Of a stretch of 64,000 nucleotides of DNA, positions 1-8,936 are shown piece by piece (the stretch's first letter is position 1; every line of letters begins with the position of its first letter). The DNA is from Chryseobacterium camelliae. Its GTDB lineage: Bacteria; Bacteroidota; Bacteroidia; Flavobacteriales; Weeksellaceae. Both the position numbers and the translations under genes were made by a program. The stretch lies in NCBI RefSeq assembly GCF_030818575.1, contig NZ_JAUTAL010000001.1, positions 3,224,001-3,288,000 on the forward strand. The letters run 5' to 3'. The notes below the pieces were generated by a model that was not told the origin of the DNA, did no database searches, and saw only the letters and a program-made list of their open reading frames with translations.

Positions 1-1
1 C

Positions 2-484
2 AAAGGCGGAAATCATAGCTATACCCATGCCACTATTGCCAACTATTCCGGAACCATGGGTTCACGCAACAGGAACGGTATTTTTGCCGGCAATGAATGG
101 AAAAATGATGCCGGACAGACAGAACAGGGCGCTTTGCAACAACTGAATATCAGGAACTGCATCGTCTATTCTGACCGGGATAATGCCGTGAATTTCGAAC
201 CTACGATGGGACAGCAGTTTAACTTTCTGATCCAGAATTCCCTCCTGAAATATTCAGGCACATCAGAAGCCGGCTTCACATTCGATAATAATCCGAATGT
301 GGTACAGAGCCTTAAAAACCAGGATCCGCTTTTCGTGAACTATTTCATAGCCCACCAGAACTTACGGGTACGGCAAAACTCACCAGCGCGCGGAAAAGGA
401 AATGTTTCCGTAGCCGCAACCGTCCCTCTTGATATCGTAAATGCATCCAGAACTTCAAACCCTACCCTAGGCGCCTATCAATAA
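2..484 (+). CDS. C-terminal part of a secreted right-handed beta-helix protein (5' truncated by window edge)
   Basis: The reading frame is open from base 2, so the ATG at 56 is internal and the gene begins before the window. About 160 residues are visible. They show short repeated beta-strand rungs (HSYTHATIANY, LNIRNCIVYS, FNFLIQNSLLKYSG) and the closing pattern NSPARGKG ... P ... LGAYQ. That ending is typical of parallel beta-helix (choice-of-anchor Q type) surface proteins in Bacteroidetes. The stop overlaps the ATG of the next gene (TAATG at 482-486), which suggests translational coupling. No catalytic residues can be assigned, and the substrate is unknown. The fold assignment comes from repeat texture only. 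Confidence 0.72.
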   Translation, partial: KGGNHSYTHATIANYSGTMGSRNRNGIFAGNEWKNDAGQTEQGALQQLNIRNCIVYSDRDNAVNFEPTMGQQFNFLIQNSLLKYSGTSEAGFTFDNNPNVVQSLKNQDPLFVNYFIAHQNLRVRQNSPARGKGNVSVAATVPLDIVNASRTSNPTLGAYQ

Positions 485-810
485 TGGAAATCACCCATCT
501 GCAGCAGCAAGTAGACGAATGGATCAAGACTATTGGTGTACGCTATTTCAATGAACTGACCAATATGGCCATGCTTACCGAAGAGGTAGGCGAAGTGGCG
601 CGGATTATCGCCCGGAGATACGGTGAGCAAAGCGAAAAGGAAAGCGATAAAACCAAAGACCTGGGCGAAGAACTGGCCGATGTCCTGTTTGTGACGCTTT
701 GCCTGGCCAACCAGACCGGCGTAAATCTCCAGGAAGCATTCGACAGAAAAATGAAGGTAAAAACTGATCGCGATAAGGAACGGCATCAGAATAATGAAAA
801 GTTGAGATAG
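484..810 (+). CDS. MazG-like nucleotide pyrophosphohydrolase
   Basis: This 108-residue all-alpha protein has the two acidic Mg-binding motifs of the MazG/YpjD NTP pyrophosphatase superfamily: EEVGEVAR (about residues 32-39) and EELADVL (about 62-68). The family hydrolyses (d)NTPs to monophosphates and pyrophosphate, in housecleaning or nucleotide-pool control. The length fits the single-domain short members rather than the two-domain E. coli MazG. The start overlaps the preceding stop by one base. After the stop comes an imperfect hairpin with a T run (813-909) that probably ends the transcript before aroA. The exact substrate cannot be read from sequence. Confidence 0.88.
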   Translation: MEITHLQQQVDEWIKTIGVRYFNELTNMAMLTEEVGEVARIIARRYGEQSEKESDKTKDLGEELADVLFVTLCLANQTGVNLQEAFDRKMKVKTDRDKERHQNNEKLR

Positions 811-812
811 AT

Positions 813-909
813 GTTAGATTTAGACATCAGATAATAGATGGTAGTTAATCACTTAAAGTTTACAAAGACATCTGGAATCTGATATCTGCTATCTAACAGT
901 CTTTTTTTT
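813..909 (+). terminator. Imperfect long hairpin plus T run after the mazG-like gene, built of 7-bp units
   Basis: Arms at 813-840 and 869-897 are imperfect reverse complements: the left starts GTTAGAT and the right ends ATCTAAC. A T-rich run follows at 901-909. The right arm is a row of four heptads, ATCTGGA, ATCTGAT, ATCTGCT and ATCTAAC, and the left arm is the AGAT-type counterpart. The position between a stop codon and the aroA start, with the T tract, suggests intrinsic termination. The heptad texture links it to the repeats around the rRNA operon. Confidence 0.5.
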
Positions 910-921
910 AAAAAAACAATA

Positions 922-2142
922 ATGAAGTTAGGAAAATCAGAATTAAAAGAAAACATGGTTATACAGATCACGGGCTCGAAAAGTATTTCGAATCGTTTGC
1001 TGATCCTTGAAAACCTGTTCAAAAATATACGGATTGGAAACCTCTCCAATTCCCAGGACACTCAATTGCTGAAAAAAGCATTATCCGAAAATACGGAAAC
1101 GGTAGATATCCACCATGCAGGTACCGCTATGCGATTCCTGACATCGTATTATTCTATTATAGACGGCAAAACAACCGTGCTTACGGGATCAAAACGAATG
1201 AAGGAAAGACCCATCGGATATCTAGTCAACGCATTAAGGGATTTGGGTGCTGAAATAGAATATCTTGAAAATGAAGGCTTCCCACCCTTAAAAATCACCG
1301 GAAAGAAGATCGTTAAAACTGCGGTGGACGTTCCTGCCCATATTTCAAGCCAGTTCATCACATCGCTTCTGCTGATTGCCGGGAAGCTGGAAAACGGACT
1401 GGAAATACATCTTGTGGGTGAGATAACGTCAAGGTCATATATTGAAATGACCCTGGATATCCTGACAAAAGCCGGAATTCAGAACAATTTTACCGGAAAT
1501 ACGATTAAAGTGGAGCCATTCGCCGGGGATCCGTCAGGAATAATAGATTACGAAGTGGAAAGCGACTGGAGCTCTGCTTCTTATTTCTATTCTTTTGCAG
1601 CCTTAGGGAGAAAAACCATTCACCTGAAAAGTTTCTACAGGGAATCGACACAAGGAGACTCGGCAATCGCAGCAATTTATAAGGAATTTTTTGGAATCAA
1701 TACTACATTTACTGAAGAGGAGCATAAGGTGACCCTCGAACCTGTGCAGGCATTCATCTTCCCGGAAAAGATTGTACTGGATATGAACAATTGCCCGGAT
1801 ATTGCCCAGACGCTTTGCGTGACCGCAGCAGCACTGCATATTCCGTTTGAGATTTCAGGGCTTGGAACACTTAGGGTAAAGGAAACCGACCGCCTTTTAG
1901 CTTTGTACCATGAACTAAAAAAACTGGGTACAGAAACGGAAATTACGGACTCTACCATTGCCTCCGTGAGTTTCAGTGAACCCCAGAATGATATCTCCAT
2001 TAAAACCTACCAGGATCACAGGATGGCCATGAGCTTCGCCCCTTTCTGCCTGATACAGGAATTAAACATCGAAGACGAAGCAGTCGTTGAAAAATCATAT
2101 CCCACATTCTGGGAAGATCTCCACAGCCTTCTGACTGAATGA
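922..2142 (+). CDS. aroA: 3-phosphoshikimate 1-carboxyvinyltransferase (EPSP synthase)
   Basis: This cytosolic enzyme of the shikimate pathway joins shikimate-3-phosphate and phosphoenolpyruvate to form EPSP. The 406-residue sequence carries the family landmarks in order: GSKSISNR near residue 18 (phosphate-binding Lys-Ser), HAGTAMRFLT near 65, RMKERPIGYLV near 92, SSQFITSLLL near 142, a central Asp in NNCPDIAQTL, LRVKETDRL near 320, and YQDHRMAMS near 360. The length is slightly shorter than the usual 425-440. The ATG at 922 follows an A-rich leader with no Shine-Dalgarno motif. A strong hairpin after the stop is shared with the convergent phosphatase gene. Confidence 0.96.
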   Translation: MKLGKSELKENMVIQITGSKSISNRLLILENLFKNIRIGNLSNSQDTQLLKKALSENTETVDIHHAGTAMRFLTSYYSIIDGKTTVLTGSKRMKERPIGYLVNALRDLGAEIEYLENEGFPPLKITGKKIVKTAVDVPAHISSQFITSLLLIAGKLENGLEIHLVGEITSRSYIEMTLDILTKAGIQNNFTGNTIKVEPFAGDPSGIIDYEVESDWSSASYFYSFAALGRKTIHLKSFYRESTQGDSAIAAIYKEFFGINTTFTEEEHKVTLEPVQAFIFPEKIVLDMNNCPDIAQTLCVTAAALHIPFEISGLGTLRVKETDRLLALYHELKKLGTETEITDSTIASVSFSEPQNDISIKTYQDHRMAMSFAPFCLIQELNIEDEAVVEKSYPTFWEDLHSLLTE

Positions 2143-2160
2143 CCTTTTCTGTAAGCTAAA

Positions 2161-2199
2161 AATACCAAAGGCTACCCTTATCCGGTAGCCTTTGGTATT
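2161..2199. terminator. Bidirectional terminator between aroA and the phosphatase gene
   Basis: A perfect 16-bp stem (2161-2176 with 2184-2199) encloses a 7-base loop. It starts AATACCAAAGG and lies between two convergent stop codons (2142 on plus, 2222 on minus). The arms end in AAT/ATT and a short T stretch follows on either strand, so it can serve both transcripts. Confidence 0.85.
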
Positions 2200-2221
2200 T
2201 ATACATAAAACGTTTGATCGT

Positions 2222-4048
2222 TTATTTCTGAATTCCGTATGCGGACAATATCTTGTTAAAGATTTCCGTATTTTCAAAGACACCGGTGAATTCTCCAGAA
2301 TTCGGGCCATAGGCGAATACGCTTGCAGGAATTGAGGTGTGGTCATTCGTGCTGAAGTTACCGAGAACCCAGCCTTCTTTCAGGCTTCCGTCCAGAAGGG
2401 TAAGCCCTCCGGTTTCATGATCTCCGAGAACAATCACCAGGGTTTCCTCATTCTCATCAGCGAATTTAAGCGCTTTCCCAACGACAGTATCAAAGTCCAG
2501 AAGTTCGGTAACCAGCTGTTCTATATTATTGCTGTGCCCGCCTCCGTCAGTCTGGGAAGCTTCAACCATCATGAAAAACCCTTTATCATTGGATTTCAGG
2601 GTGTTTAAAGTTAGGTCAAAAGCATCCGACAGCCAGTTTCCTCTTCCATTGGTTATTCTCTGTGATGCCAGTGGGTCCATAATGACCGTTCGGTTATTGA
2701 GCTTTCCTGCTGATTTCAGGTCACGGTAAATGTCAATGTTAGCGTCTTTAAATTTCTGTTCGGTTTCCGGTGTCAATCCGCTGGTCGGTCCTCCGATCAG
2801 GATTTTTGTTTTGGAGGCAATGAAATCTTTCAGAATGGATGCTGAGCTGTTCCTGTTATCCGAATGGGCATAAAAATCTGCCGGGGTGGCATCAGTCACG
2901 TCACCGGTGGAAATCAATCCCGAAACCATTCCTTTACCGGCAATAATATCCGGGATCTGGGCTAATGCCTTTCCTGAAGCATCCACCCCTACAAATGTAT
3001 TTTTTGTCTTTATCCCGGTAGCAAATGCCGTAGAACCGGGAGCCGAATCGGTGATATACGCATTATAGGAATTGGTTTTGGACAGTCCGGTGGCCTTCAT
3101 ATTGAATATATTCAACTTTCCTCGATTAGCCGTAAAGGCTGCATAATACTGCGGTAAAGCAGTGCCGTCCGGGATCAGCAGGATAACATTCTTTACTTTC
3201 TTCCGGATTCCGTCTGTTGCATAAGCAGGCGTATAGGGTATATAGTTTTTTGTGTTTTTATAAAAATTCTTCGGAATCGAATTCATGAATTTCTTAAGGT
3301 CAGGAATATGGTCTGTATTGATATAGTCCACGCCCATATCGATCAGGTTTACCCATGCGTTGGTAAAATCGGGAGCTCCGTAAAAACGTACCGGCTTATG
3401 TAAAGCATGTGCTTTTTCAATCGCTTTTGTGATCCGTTCCTTTTCTTCATCCCTCGGAATGCCTTTACCGCTCCATTTCACCAGATCTGTAAATGAGGCA
3501 CTGAACATCCCTACCCTTTTCAGCTGGTCTGAAGTATAGGCCTGATTAAGGTCACCATCAAAATACAGATATTCCGGATAGCTTTTAAAGTTCTCCGGCT
3601 TTGGCCGGTCACCTGTAATGACAATTTTAATTTCCGGATTTCCGGTAATTTCCGGATATTTTTTCAATATGCTGACTAAGGCTGCAAGACTTGTCTGATA
3701 ATCCTGTTTAATATCAATCAGCAGCTGAAGCTTTTTCTGCCCATCAGGGTAAATATTTCCTTTATTCAGTTTAATCTGTTTTGAAATATTATCCAGATAA
3801 AGGCTTTCCAGAGTTCTGTCCGGGCTAAGGTCTTTTTCCGTATGCGCTACCCACAAATGGTTTTTTACCAGGAAAACATCAGCCTCAATAGAACCGAAAT
3901 GAGCATAATAGGCTTCCCAGAAAGGGATATCCTGCATATAATCATTGTGCGAATGCGCATTGGCTACACTATAGTTTACATAATTCTGCGCCTGAACCTG
4001 AGCACAGACCGCGACAGCTAATGCCGCCCAAATTTTTAATATCTTCAT
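2222..4048 (-). CDS. Secreted phosphodiesterase-like / alkaline phosphatase fusion protein
   Basis: The protein has 608 residues. A signal peptide covers residues 1-20 (hydrophobic, ending VQAQ). The N-terminal domain (about 25-260) looks like the PI-PLC/glycerophosphodiesterase TIM barrel: HSHNDY at 32-37, GSIEADVFL at 52-60, WVAHT at 66-70. The C-terminal domain (about 285-605) is alkaline phosphatase: LIPDG with Asp294, TDSAPGST with nucleophile Ser335, DGGGHSNN at 501-508, GDHETGG at 542-548, and NDH ending at His570. The likely role is stepwise release of phosphate from phosphodiesters in the periplasm or on the surface. It lies 63 bases after susD with no terminator between, so it probably shares the SusCD transcript. 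The N-terminal catalytic competence is inferred; the phosphatase site looks intact. Confidence 0.85.
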   Translation of the reverse strand: MKILKIWAALAVAVCAQVQAQNYVNYSVANAHSHNDYMQDIPFWEAYYAHFGSIEADVFLVKNHLWVAHTEKDLSPDRTLESLYLDNISKQIKLNKGNIYPDGQKKLQLLIDIKQDYQTSLAALVSILKKYPEITGNPEIKIVITGDRPKPENFKSYPEYLYFDGDLNQAYTSDQLKRVGMFSASFTDLVKWSGKGIPRDEEKERITKAIEKAHALHKPVRFYGAPDFTNAWVNLIDMGVDYINTDHIPDLKKFMNSIPKNFYKNTKNYIPYTPAYATDGIRKKVKNVILLIPDGTALPQYYAAFTANRGKLNIFNMKATGLSKTNSYNAYITDSAPGSTAFATGIKTKNTFVGVDASGKALAQIPDIIAGKGMVSGLISTGDVTDATPADFYAHSDNRNSSASILKDFIASKTKILIGGPTSGLTPETEQKFKDANIDIYRDLKSAGKLNNRTVIMDPLASQRITNGRGNWLSDAFDLTLNTLKSNDKGFFMMVEASQTDGGGHSNNIEQLVTELLDFDTVVGKALKFADENEETLVIVLGDHETGGLTLLDGSLKEGWVLGNFSTNDHTSIPASVFAYGPNSGEFTGVFENTEIFNKILSAYGIQK

Positions 4049-4111
4049 ATTACCTCTTTAAAAACCATATCATCGCAGAATCCCGTGATGATCGGCGTAT
4101 ATTAATTCCAG

Positions 4112-5620
4112 TTACCAGCCTTCATTTTGTTTGATTATCCCTTTGCTGTTGACGATTTCCACCTGCGGAACCGCCCATACATTGTGTACCGAAGGATTAA
4201 AGTTCCTTGCCGCCCATACAACCTGTCCGTTGATGCCATGCAAAGGTTTTGCATAATTCGCCTGCGCATCTCCCCAACGTACAAGATCCCTGTGACGGTC
4301 TGCCCATTCTCCGGCCAGCTCACAGCGTCTTTCATGTTTAAGGTCAGCTAAAGTGCATCCTGTTTTCGGTGCTAAACCTGCACGGATCCTGATTCTGTTG
4401 ATTTCCTGATCAGCATTCTGGCCCATCATCAGCATTGCTTCCGCTTTGATAAGGATCACCTCAGCATATCTCATAATAGGAACTGCAAGGTCCGTACACG
4501 GATAATCACCGTTGGCACTTACATGACCGCTATTCAAGGGATATTTAAAGGCATCCATATATTTATTGAACTGATAGCCGGTAAGGGAGTTGGTGGAGGC
4601 ATATGTCCTTTCTGTTCCATTGAACGTAAACTTGTCCCCGATTTTCAGGATGGTGGCACTTCTCCTCAGGTCTCCCATTTCATATTCATCATAGAGTTCT
4701 TTGGTAGGCTGAAAATAGCCCCAGCCGTTGTATTGTCCCCAGCCCTTATTTTCGAGCATTACGCCAGGAAGGATACTTCCGATGGAATTGAATTTCGGAG
4801 TGCTTGGTACAGACCATATGTATTCTGAACTGTAATTATTTTCTGCTTTGAAAACATCGGTATAATTGGCAAGAAGATTCCTGTTTCCTTTGGTCATTAC
4901 CTCATTAGCCCAATATGCTGCATTCTGCCAGTCTTTCATAAACAGATAGACTTTCGCCAGTAATGCCCATGCTGCCGCTTTATGTGGCCTTCCATAATCC
5001 TTTGCAGGAAGCTGTTCCTGGAAAGGCAGCAGGTCTGCAGCTTTTTTCAGGTCCTGAACAATGTAATTGTAATTTTCCATTACATTGGCTGCTCTTGGGA
5101 TTGGGTTTGGATCCGGTTCTTTAGTCCGGTCTACAATAGGTACACCAGCTTTGTCGTTCCCGTAATTGTAAGCCAGTTCAAAATACATACGGCTGCTCAT
5201 GAACAGGGCTTCCCCCAGATATTTGTTTTTTACTGCCGATGATGCCTGGATGTTATCCACATTCCTGATGACTCGGTTGGCCACACCGATTACAGTATAT
5301 CTTTTATTCCACTGGGTCTCCAGATCACCGGCTGCAATATAATTGCTGCTGAAGTTTTTGGCATTATCCGGTTCGCTCTTCGCTCTTCCGGTTACCATAT
5401 CATCGCTGGCATTGATGAACCAGAAAAGTCCTCTTCCGTAAAATTCACTGTCGGCAAGCGGCCTGTACATGGCATTGGCTCCTGTTATCAGGTCATTTTC
5501 AGTCTTCCAGAAACTGGCTTCGGTAGGCGTTCCCTCCGGCTGAACATCCAGTTCTCCCGTACATGACAACAGCATGGCAGAGATTCCGGACACTAAACAT
5601 ATTTTGTTAAAAAGTTTCAT
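4112..5620 (-). CDS. SusD/RagB-family outer-membrane nutrient-binding lipoprotein
   Basis: The 502-residue protein has a lipoprotein signal ending LLSC (Cys20) and the SusD opening (LDVQPEGTPTEASFW). TPR-like helices and the C-terminal RagB/SusD segment follow (RYAEVILIKAEAML, then LADLKHERRCELAGE). SusD proteins cap a SusC barrel and capture the ligand at the cell surface. The gene follows susC by 25 bases and precedes a phosphodiesterase/phosphatase gene, not glycan hydrolases. A phosphate ester or phosphorylated polymer is therefore a more likely ligand than a plain glycan; this is inference from context. Confidence 0.95.
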   Translation of the reverse strand: MKLFNKICLVSGISAMLLSCTGELDVQPEGTPTEASFWKTENDLITGANAMYRPLADSEFYGRGLFWFINASDDMVTGRAKSEPDNAKNFSSNYIAAGDLETQWNKRYTVIGVANRVIRNVDNIQASSAVKNKYLGEALFMSSRMYFELAYNYGNDKAGVPIVDRTKEPDPNPIPRAANVMENYNYIVQDLKKAADLLPFQEQLPAKDYGRPHKAAAWALLAKVYLFMKDWQNAAYWANEVMTKGNRNLLANYTDVFKAENNYSSEYIWSVPSTPKFNSIGSILPGVMLENKGWGQYNGWGYFQPTKELYDEYEMGDLRRSATILKIGDKFTFNGTERTYASTNSLTGYQFNKYMDAFKYPLNSGHVSANGDYPCTDLAVPIMRYAEVILIKAEAMLMMGQNADQEINRIRIRAGLAPKTGCTLADLKHERRCELAGEWADRHRDLVRWGDAQANYAKPLHGINGQVVWAARNFNPSVHNVWAVPQVEIVNSKGIIKQNEGW

Positions 5621-5645
5621 TTTTTTTGATTTTAATGATTAGAAA

Positions 5646-8534
5646 TTATAATCCGACTTCCACTCCGAAAATGAACGCACGAGCCTGGGGATATCTACCC
5701 GTATCCACTCCGTAAGAATTCATCCCCACTTCAGGGTCAAAGCCTGTATATTTGGTAATGGTCAGCAGATTGTTTGTGGTCACATAAATCCTCAGCTTAC
5801 TGATATCAAGCTTACTGTACAGTTCTTTCGGCAATGAATACCCGATGGTGAGGTTTTTCAGTCTCAGATACGATCCGTCTTCCACATAGAAATCAGATAC
5901 TTTGGAGTAGTTGCCGCTTGGGTCTCCCTGTACCAGCCTCGGGATATTGGTATCTGTATTCTGAGGTGTCCATGCATTCAGGATATCCCTGTCCATATTG
6001 TAATTCTGTCCTGTACCGCCCGGATTCAGGGAAATAAATTTAAGTCCGTTAAATATTTTATTTCCGTACACGCCCTGCACGAACAGGTTGAGGTCAAAAT
6101 TCTTCCAGGTCATGTTGTATGAAAATCCGTAAGAGAATTTAGGGTACGGACTCCCGAGATTCACGAAGTCATTGTTGTTAAGCGTTCCCGTATTCCCTTC
6201 TTTTTTAAGGAATTTAATATCTCCCGGTTTAGCATTAGGCTGGATCAGGTTCCCGTTAGCATCTTTATAATTATTGATCTCCTCCTGAGACTGGAAAATT
6301 CCGCCTGTCTTATATCCATAAAACGAATACAGAGGATCACCCACCTTTACACGTGTTGGCTTCAATACGCCTCTTACTCCGTTATCATTGATAAAAATTT
6401 CATCCACACCCGCCAATTGTTTCACCGTATTTTTTAGTTGGCTGAATACTGCCTCGATAGAATAGGTAAAATCTCCGGTATTTTTACTGTTGTAATTGAT
6501 ACCCAACTCGTATCCTTTATCCTGGAAAAGCCCTGCATTGATGTACTGATTGCTATAGGTAGCCGTGCTGGGAAGGCTTACATTAAAAATCTGATCTTTG
6601 GAATTTTTAATGAAGTAATCGAACTGTAAAGAAAGGCTGTTGCGAAAGAATGAGGCATCGATCCCGAAGTCGGTCTGCTCAGATTTGCCCCACTTCAGGT
6701 CCGGGTTTGGGCGTGTTGTAGCGTAATAAGCAATGTTTTGGGAAGGATCCTGTCCGAAAATCACATTGTTGTACCTTGTCATCAGAGGATTGACCGCCTG
6801 GGAAGAAATTCCCCCGAGGTTACCTAAAATACCATAACTTCCCCTGAATTTAAGGTTGGAAAGCCAGGCTAAATCTTTCATGAAGTTTTCCTTAGAGGGT
6901 ACCCATGCTCCTGAAACTGCATAATAATTCGCAAACCTGTCCTGTTGGGCGACCAGTGAGGAACCGTCCCGCCTGCCCAATACGCTGACGATATATTTGC
7001 CTGCATAGTCATAATTAACCCTTGCCAGATACGATACCAATGTCTGTATGAATCTATAACTGGATACATCCCTGTTGGTATCAGCGGCATTTTGCAGGTA
7101 CTGGAAGGTTTCCGCCTCGCTTCTGAAATCATATGCTTTGGCCATGAAGCCATCGTCAATGGTTTTCTGGAAGGTAAAGCCTGCAAGGAAATCGAAATTA
7201 TGCCTTCCCGGAGAAAATTTATAGGTCAGGAGCTGCTCTGCCAATGCCGTAGAAGAATTATTGGACTGGTATTCCAGGCTGTTCATATCAAATATCTTCC
7301 CTACTTCAGGAACCCTGGCTGTAAAATTCTTTATATCCCCTATCTTAAAGGTCTGTGAAAAGTTGGACCGGAATTTTAAATCTTTTGCAAGAGTGACCTC
7401 TGCATACGGATTGATCAGGATTTCGTGTGTAGGATTCCTGATACTGATCCTTTTAAGATAGGCAACAGGATTGATCACATCTCCATACCCTCCAGCCACA
7501 TCAACCGGTAATCCAGAAAAGGCTCCAGTAGAGGTATATACAGGGACATTCGGAGGATAATACATGGCAGCTACAATAGCTCCGGTATATCCGTTCCTGG
7601 TATCAGCTGTATTTCCGTCGGAATAATTATAATACATATTTTCCCCAAAGGTTAGCCAGTCTTTTACCTTGTGCTCGGAATTGACCCTGAAGTTATATCT
7701 TTTGGATTGGGTATTCAGCAAGATCCCTTCCAGGCTCCGGTGATTCATTCCTACGAAATACCTTGACTTGTCGCTGCCGCCACTCAAGTTCATATTATAT
7801 TCCTGAATGGCTCCTGTGCGGAAGATCTCCTTCATCCAGTCTGTCCGGGTAATTCTTCCGTCCGGATAAAGATTTGGATTAAAAGCTATGGGAAGATTAT
7901 TCAGCTTTCCTGCATTTTCATATGCCTGGTACATCACATCCTGAAATTCTGCTGCATTCAGGGTCTCTTTTATTCTCCAGGCCTGGTTGAGGCCGTATTT
8001 AACATCAAAATCTACGGTAAGATTGCCTTTCCTGCCTTTCTTGGTCGTGATGAGGACGACGCCTCCGGATGATCTTGCTCCGTAAATGGCTGCTGAAGCA
8101 TCTTTAAGGACTGATATATCCTGGATATCATTGGGGTTAATAGATGGTGTACCGTTGAAAACGACTCCATCCACCACATACAAAGGGGTTTCCCCGTTGA
8201 TTCCGCCCAGGCCACGGATATTTACCTTAGGGGTTCCGTTCGGGTCACCGCCTTCATTCACTACTGTAACCCCGGCAGCTTTCCCCTGCAGGGCTTCGCC
8301 TACTCCGGATAATGACCTGGAAGTGATTTTATCCAGCGAAGCTTCGGTAACGGCTCCTGAAACCTTCGTTTTTTTCTGGGTTCCATACCCTACAACGACT
8401 ACCTCATCCAAAGATTTTTCTTTCAAACTGTCTTTTTTCTGAGCGAGGAACAACGGTGAAGCCGATAGGGCACCAATGAGCAATACCCGTCCCGTAAGAT
8501 AACCTACTGAGACCGGGATCTTAAATACATTCAT
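5646..8534 (-). CDS. SusC/RagA-family TonB-dependent transporter
   Basis: This 962-residue outer-membrane barrel starts with a signal-like hydrophobic stretch (about 10-31). A TonB-box-like segment, SLDEVVVVGYGTQKK, begins near residue 40. The plug domain follows (VSGAVTEASLDKITSR, LQGKAAGVTV, NIRGLGG, LYVVDGV near 120), then the long barrel to a typical C-terminus (FIFGVEVGL). It lacks the N-terminal carboxypeptidase-like extension common in SusC proteins, which accounts for its modest length. It forms an operon with susD and the phosphatase fusion gene. Energy comes from TonB-ExbBD, encoded elsewhere. The ligand is unknown; see the SusD and phosphatase entries. Confidence 0.95.
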   Translation of the reverse strand: MNVFKIPVSVGYLTGRVLLIGALSASPLFLAQKKDSLKEKSLDEVVVVGYGTQKKTKVSGAVTEASLDKITSRSLSGVGEALQGKAAGVTVVNEGGDPNGTPKVNIRGLGGINGETPLYVVDGVVFNGTPSINPNDIQDISVLKDASAAIYGARSSGGVVLITTKKGRKGNLTVDFDVKYGLNQAWRIKETLNAAEFQDVMYQAYENAGKLNNLPIAFNPNLYPDGRITRTDWMKEIFRTGAIQEYNMNLSGGSDKSRYFVGMNHRSLEGILLNTQSKRYNFRVNSEHKVKDWLTFGENMYYNYSDGNTADTRNGYTGAIVAAMYYPPNVPVYTSTGAFSGLPVDVAGGYGDVINPVAYLKRISIRNPTHEILINPYAEVTLAKDLKFRSNFSQTFKIGDIKNFTARVPEVGKIFDMNSLEYQSNNSSTALAEQLLTYKFSPGRHNFDFLAGFTFQKTIDDGFMAKAYDFRSEAETFQYLQNAADTNRDVSSYRFIQTLVSYLARVNYDYAGKYIVSVLGRRDGSSLVAQQDRFANYYAVSGAWVPSKENFMKDLAWLSNLKFRGSYGILGNLGGISSQAVNPLMTRYNNVIFGQDPSQNIAYYATTRPNPDLKWGKSEQTDFGIDASFFRNSLSLQFDYFIKNSKDQIFNVSLPSTATYSNQYINAGLFQDKGYELGINYNSKNTGDFTYSIEAVFSQLKNTVKQLAGVDEIFINDNGVRGVLKPTRVKVGDPLYSFYGYKTGGIFQSQEEINNYKDANGNLIQPNAKPGDIKFLKKEGNTGTLNNNDFVNLGSPYPKFSYGFSYNMTWKNFDLNLFVQGVYGNKIFNGLKFISLNPGGTGQNYNMDRDILNAWTPQNTDTNIPRLVQGDPSGNYSKVSDFYVEDGSYLRLKNLTIGYSLPKELYSKLDISKLRIYVTTNNLLTITKYTGFDPEVGMNSYGVDTGRYPQARAFIFGVEVGL

Positions 8535-8557
8535 AAAATCCTTGATTTAACTTGATG

Positions 8558-8614
8558 CAAAATTAGACCAGCGTGACCGACTGATTCATTACGGTTCTGT
8601 TGTGCTTTTGTTAA
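8558..8614 (-). promoter_or_regulatory. Possible susC promoter with upstream direct hexamers
   Basis: On the minus strand TAATTTTG (8565-8558) matches the flavobacterial -7 element TAnnTTTG, 24 bases before the susC ATG. No TTG is seen at the -33 spacing. Instead, the hexamers TTAACA (8614-8609) and ACAACA (8603-8598) lie 11 bases apart upstream. A weak -33 with spaced upstream hexamers would fit an activator-dependent, for example phosphate-responsive, promoter. That regulatory reading is a guess. Confidence 0.35.
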
Positions 8615-8851
8615 GAAATTTTATCCCGACCAAAATAGTACTGTATCGTTTAAGCCACTAACACACTTTAGATCAACAGCATAGATAATCAAGATAATTA
8701 TTCCGCCCAGAAGCGATAGGTTTTCAAGGTTAAATTTATTTTAAGTTTGTTACTAACCGGGGAGACAGACTAACCCGTAGAGGAAAATGATCTTGTTTCA
8801 ACAGCCCACTTTTTTAAGAATGAATACATGATAGAGTTCATTTTCTTTTTT

Positions 8852-8859
8852 TACATTTG
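8852..8859 (+). promoter_or_regulatory. Possible -7 element for the short-chain dehydrogenase gene
   Basis: TACATTTG fits TAnnTTTG about 78 bases before the ATG at 8937. No convincing TTG lies 18-22 bases upstream, so support is partial. The rest of the 400-base divergent gap (8535-8936) shows no gene. Confidence 0.35.
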
Positions 8860-8936
8860 CTGAAATCATTTTCCGGGGCGTGCAGCTGTGTACCCATTTC
8901 CGGAAAAGCAGAAACAACTAAATCTTCAACTATTCC

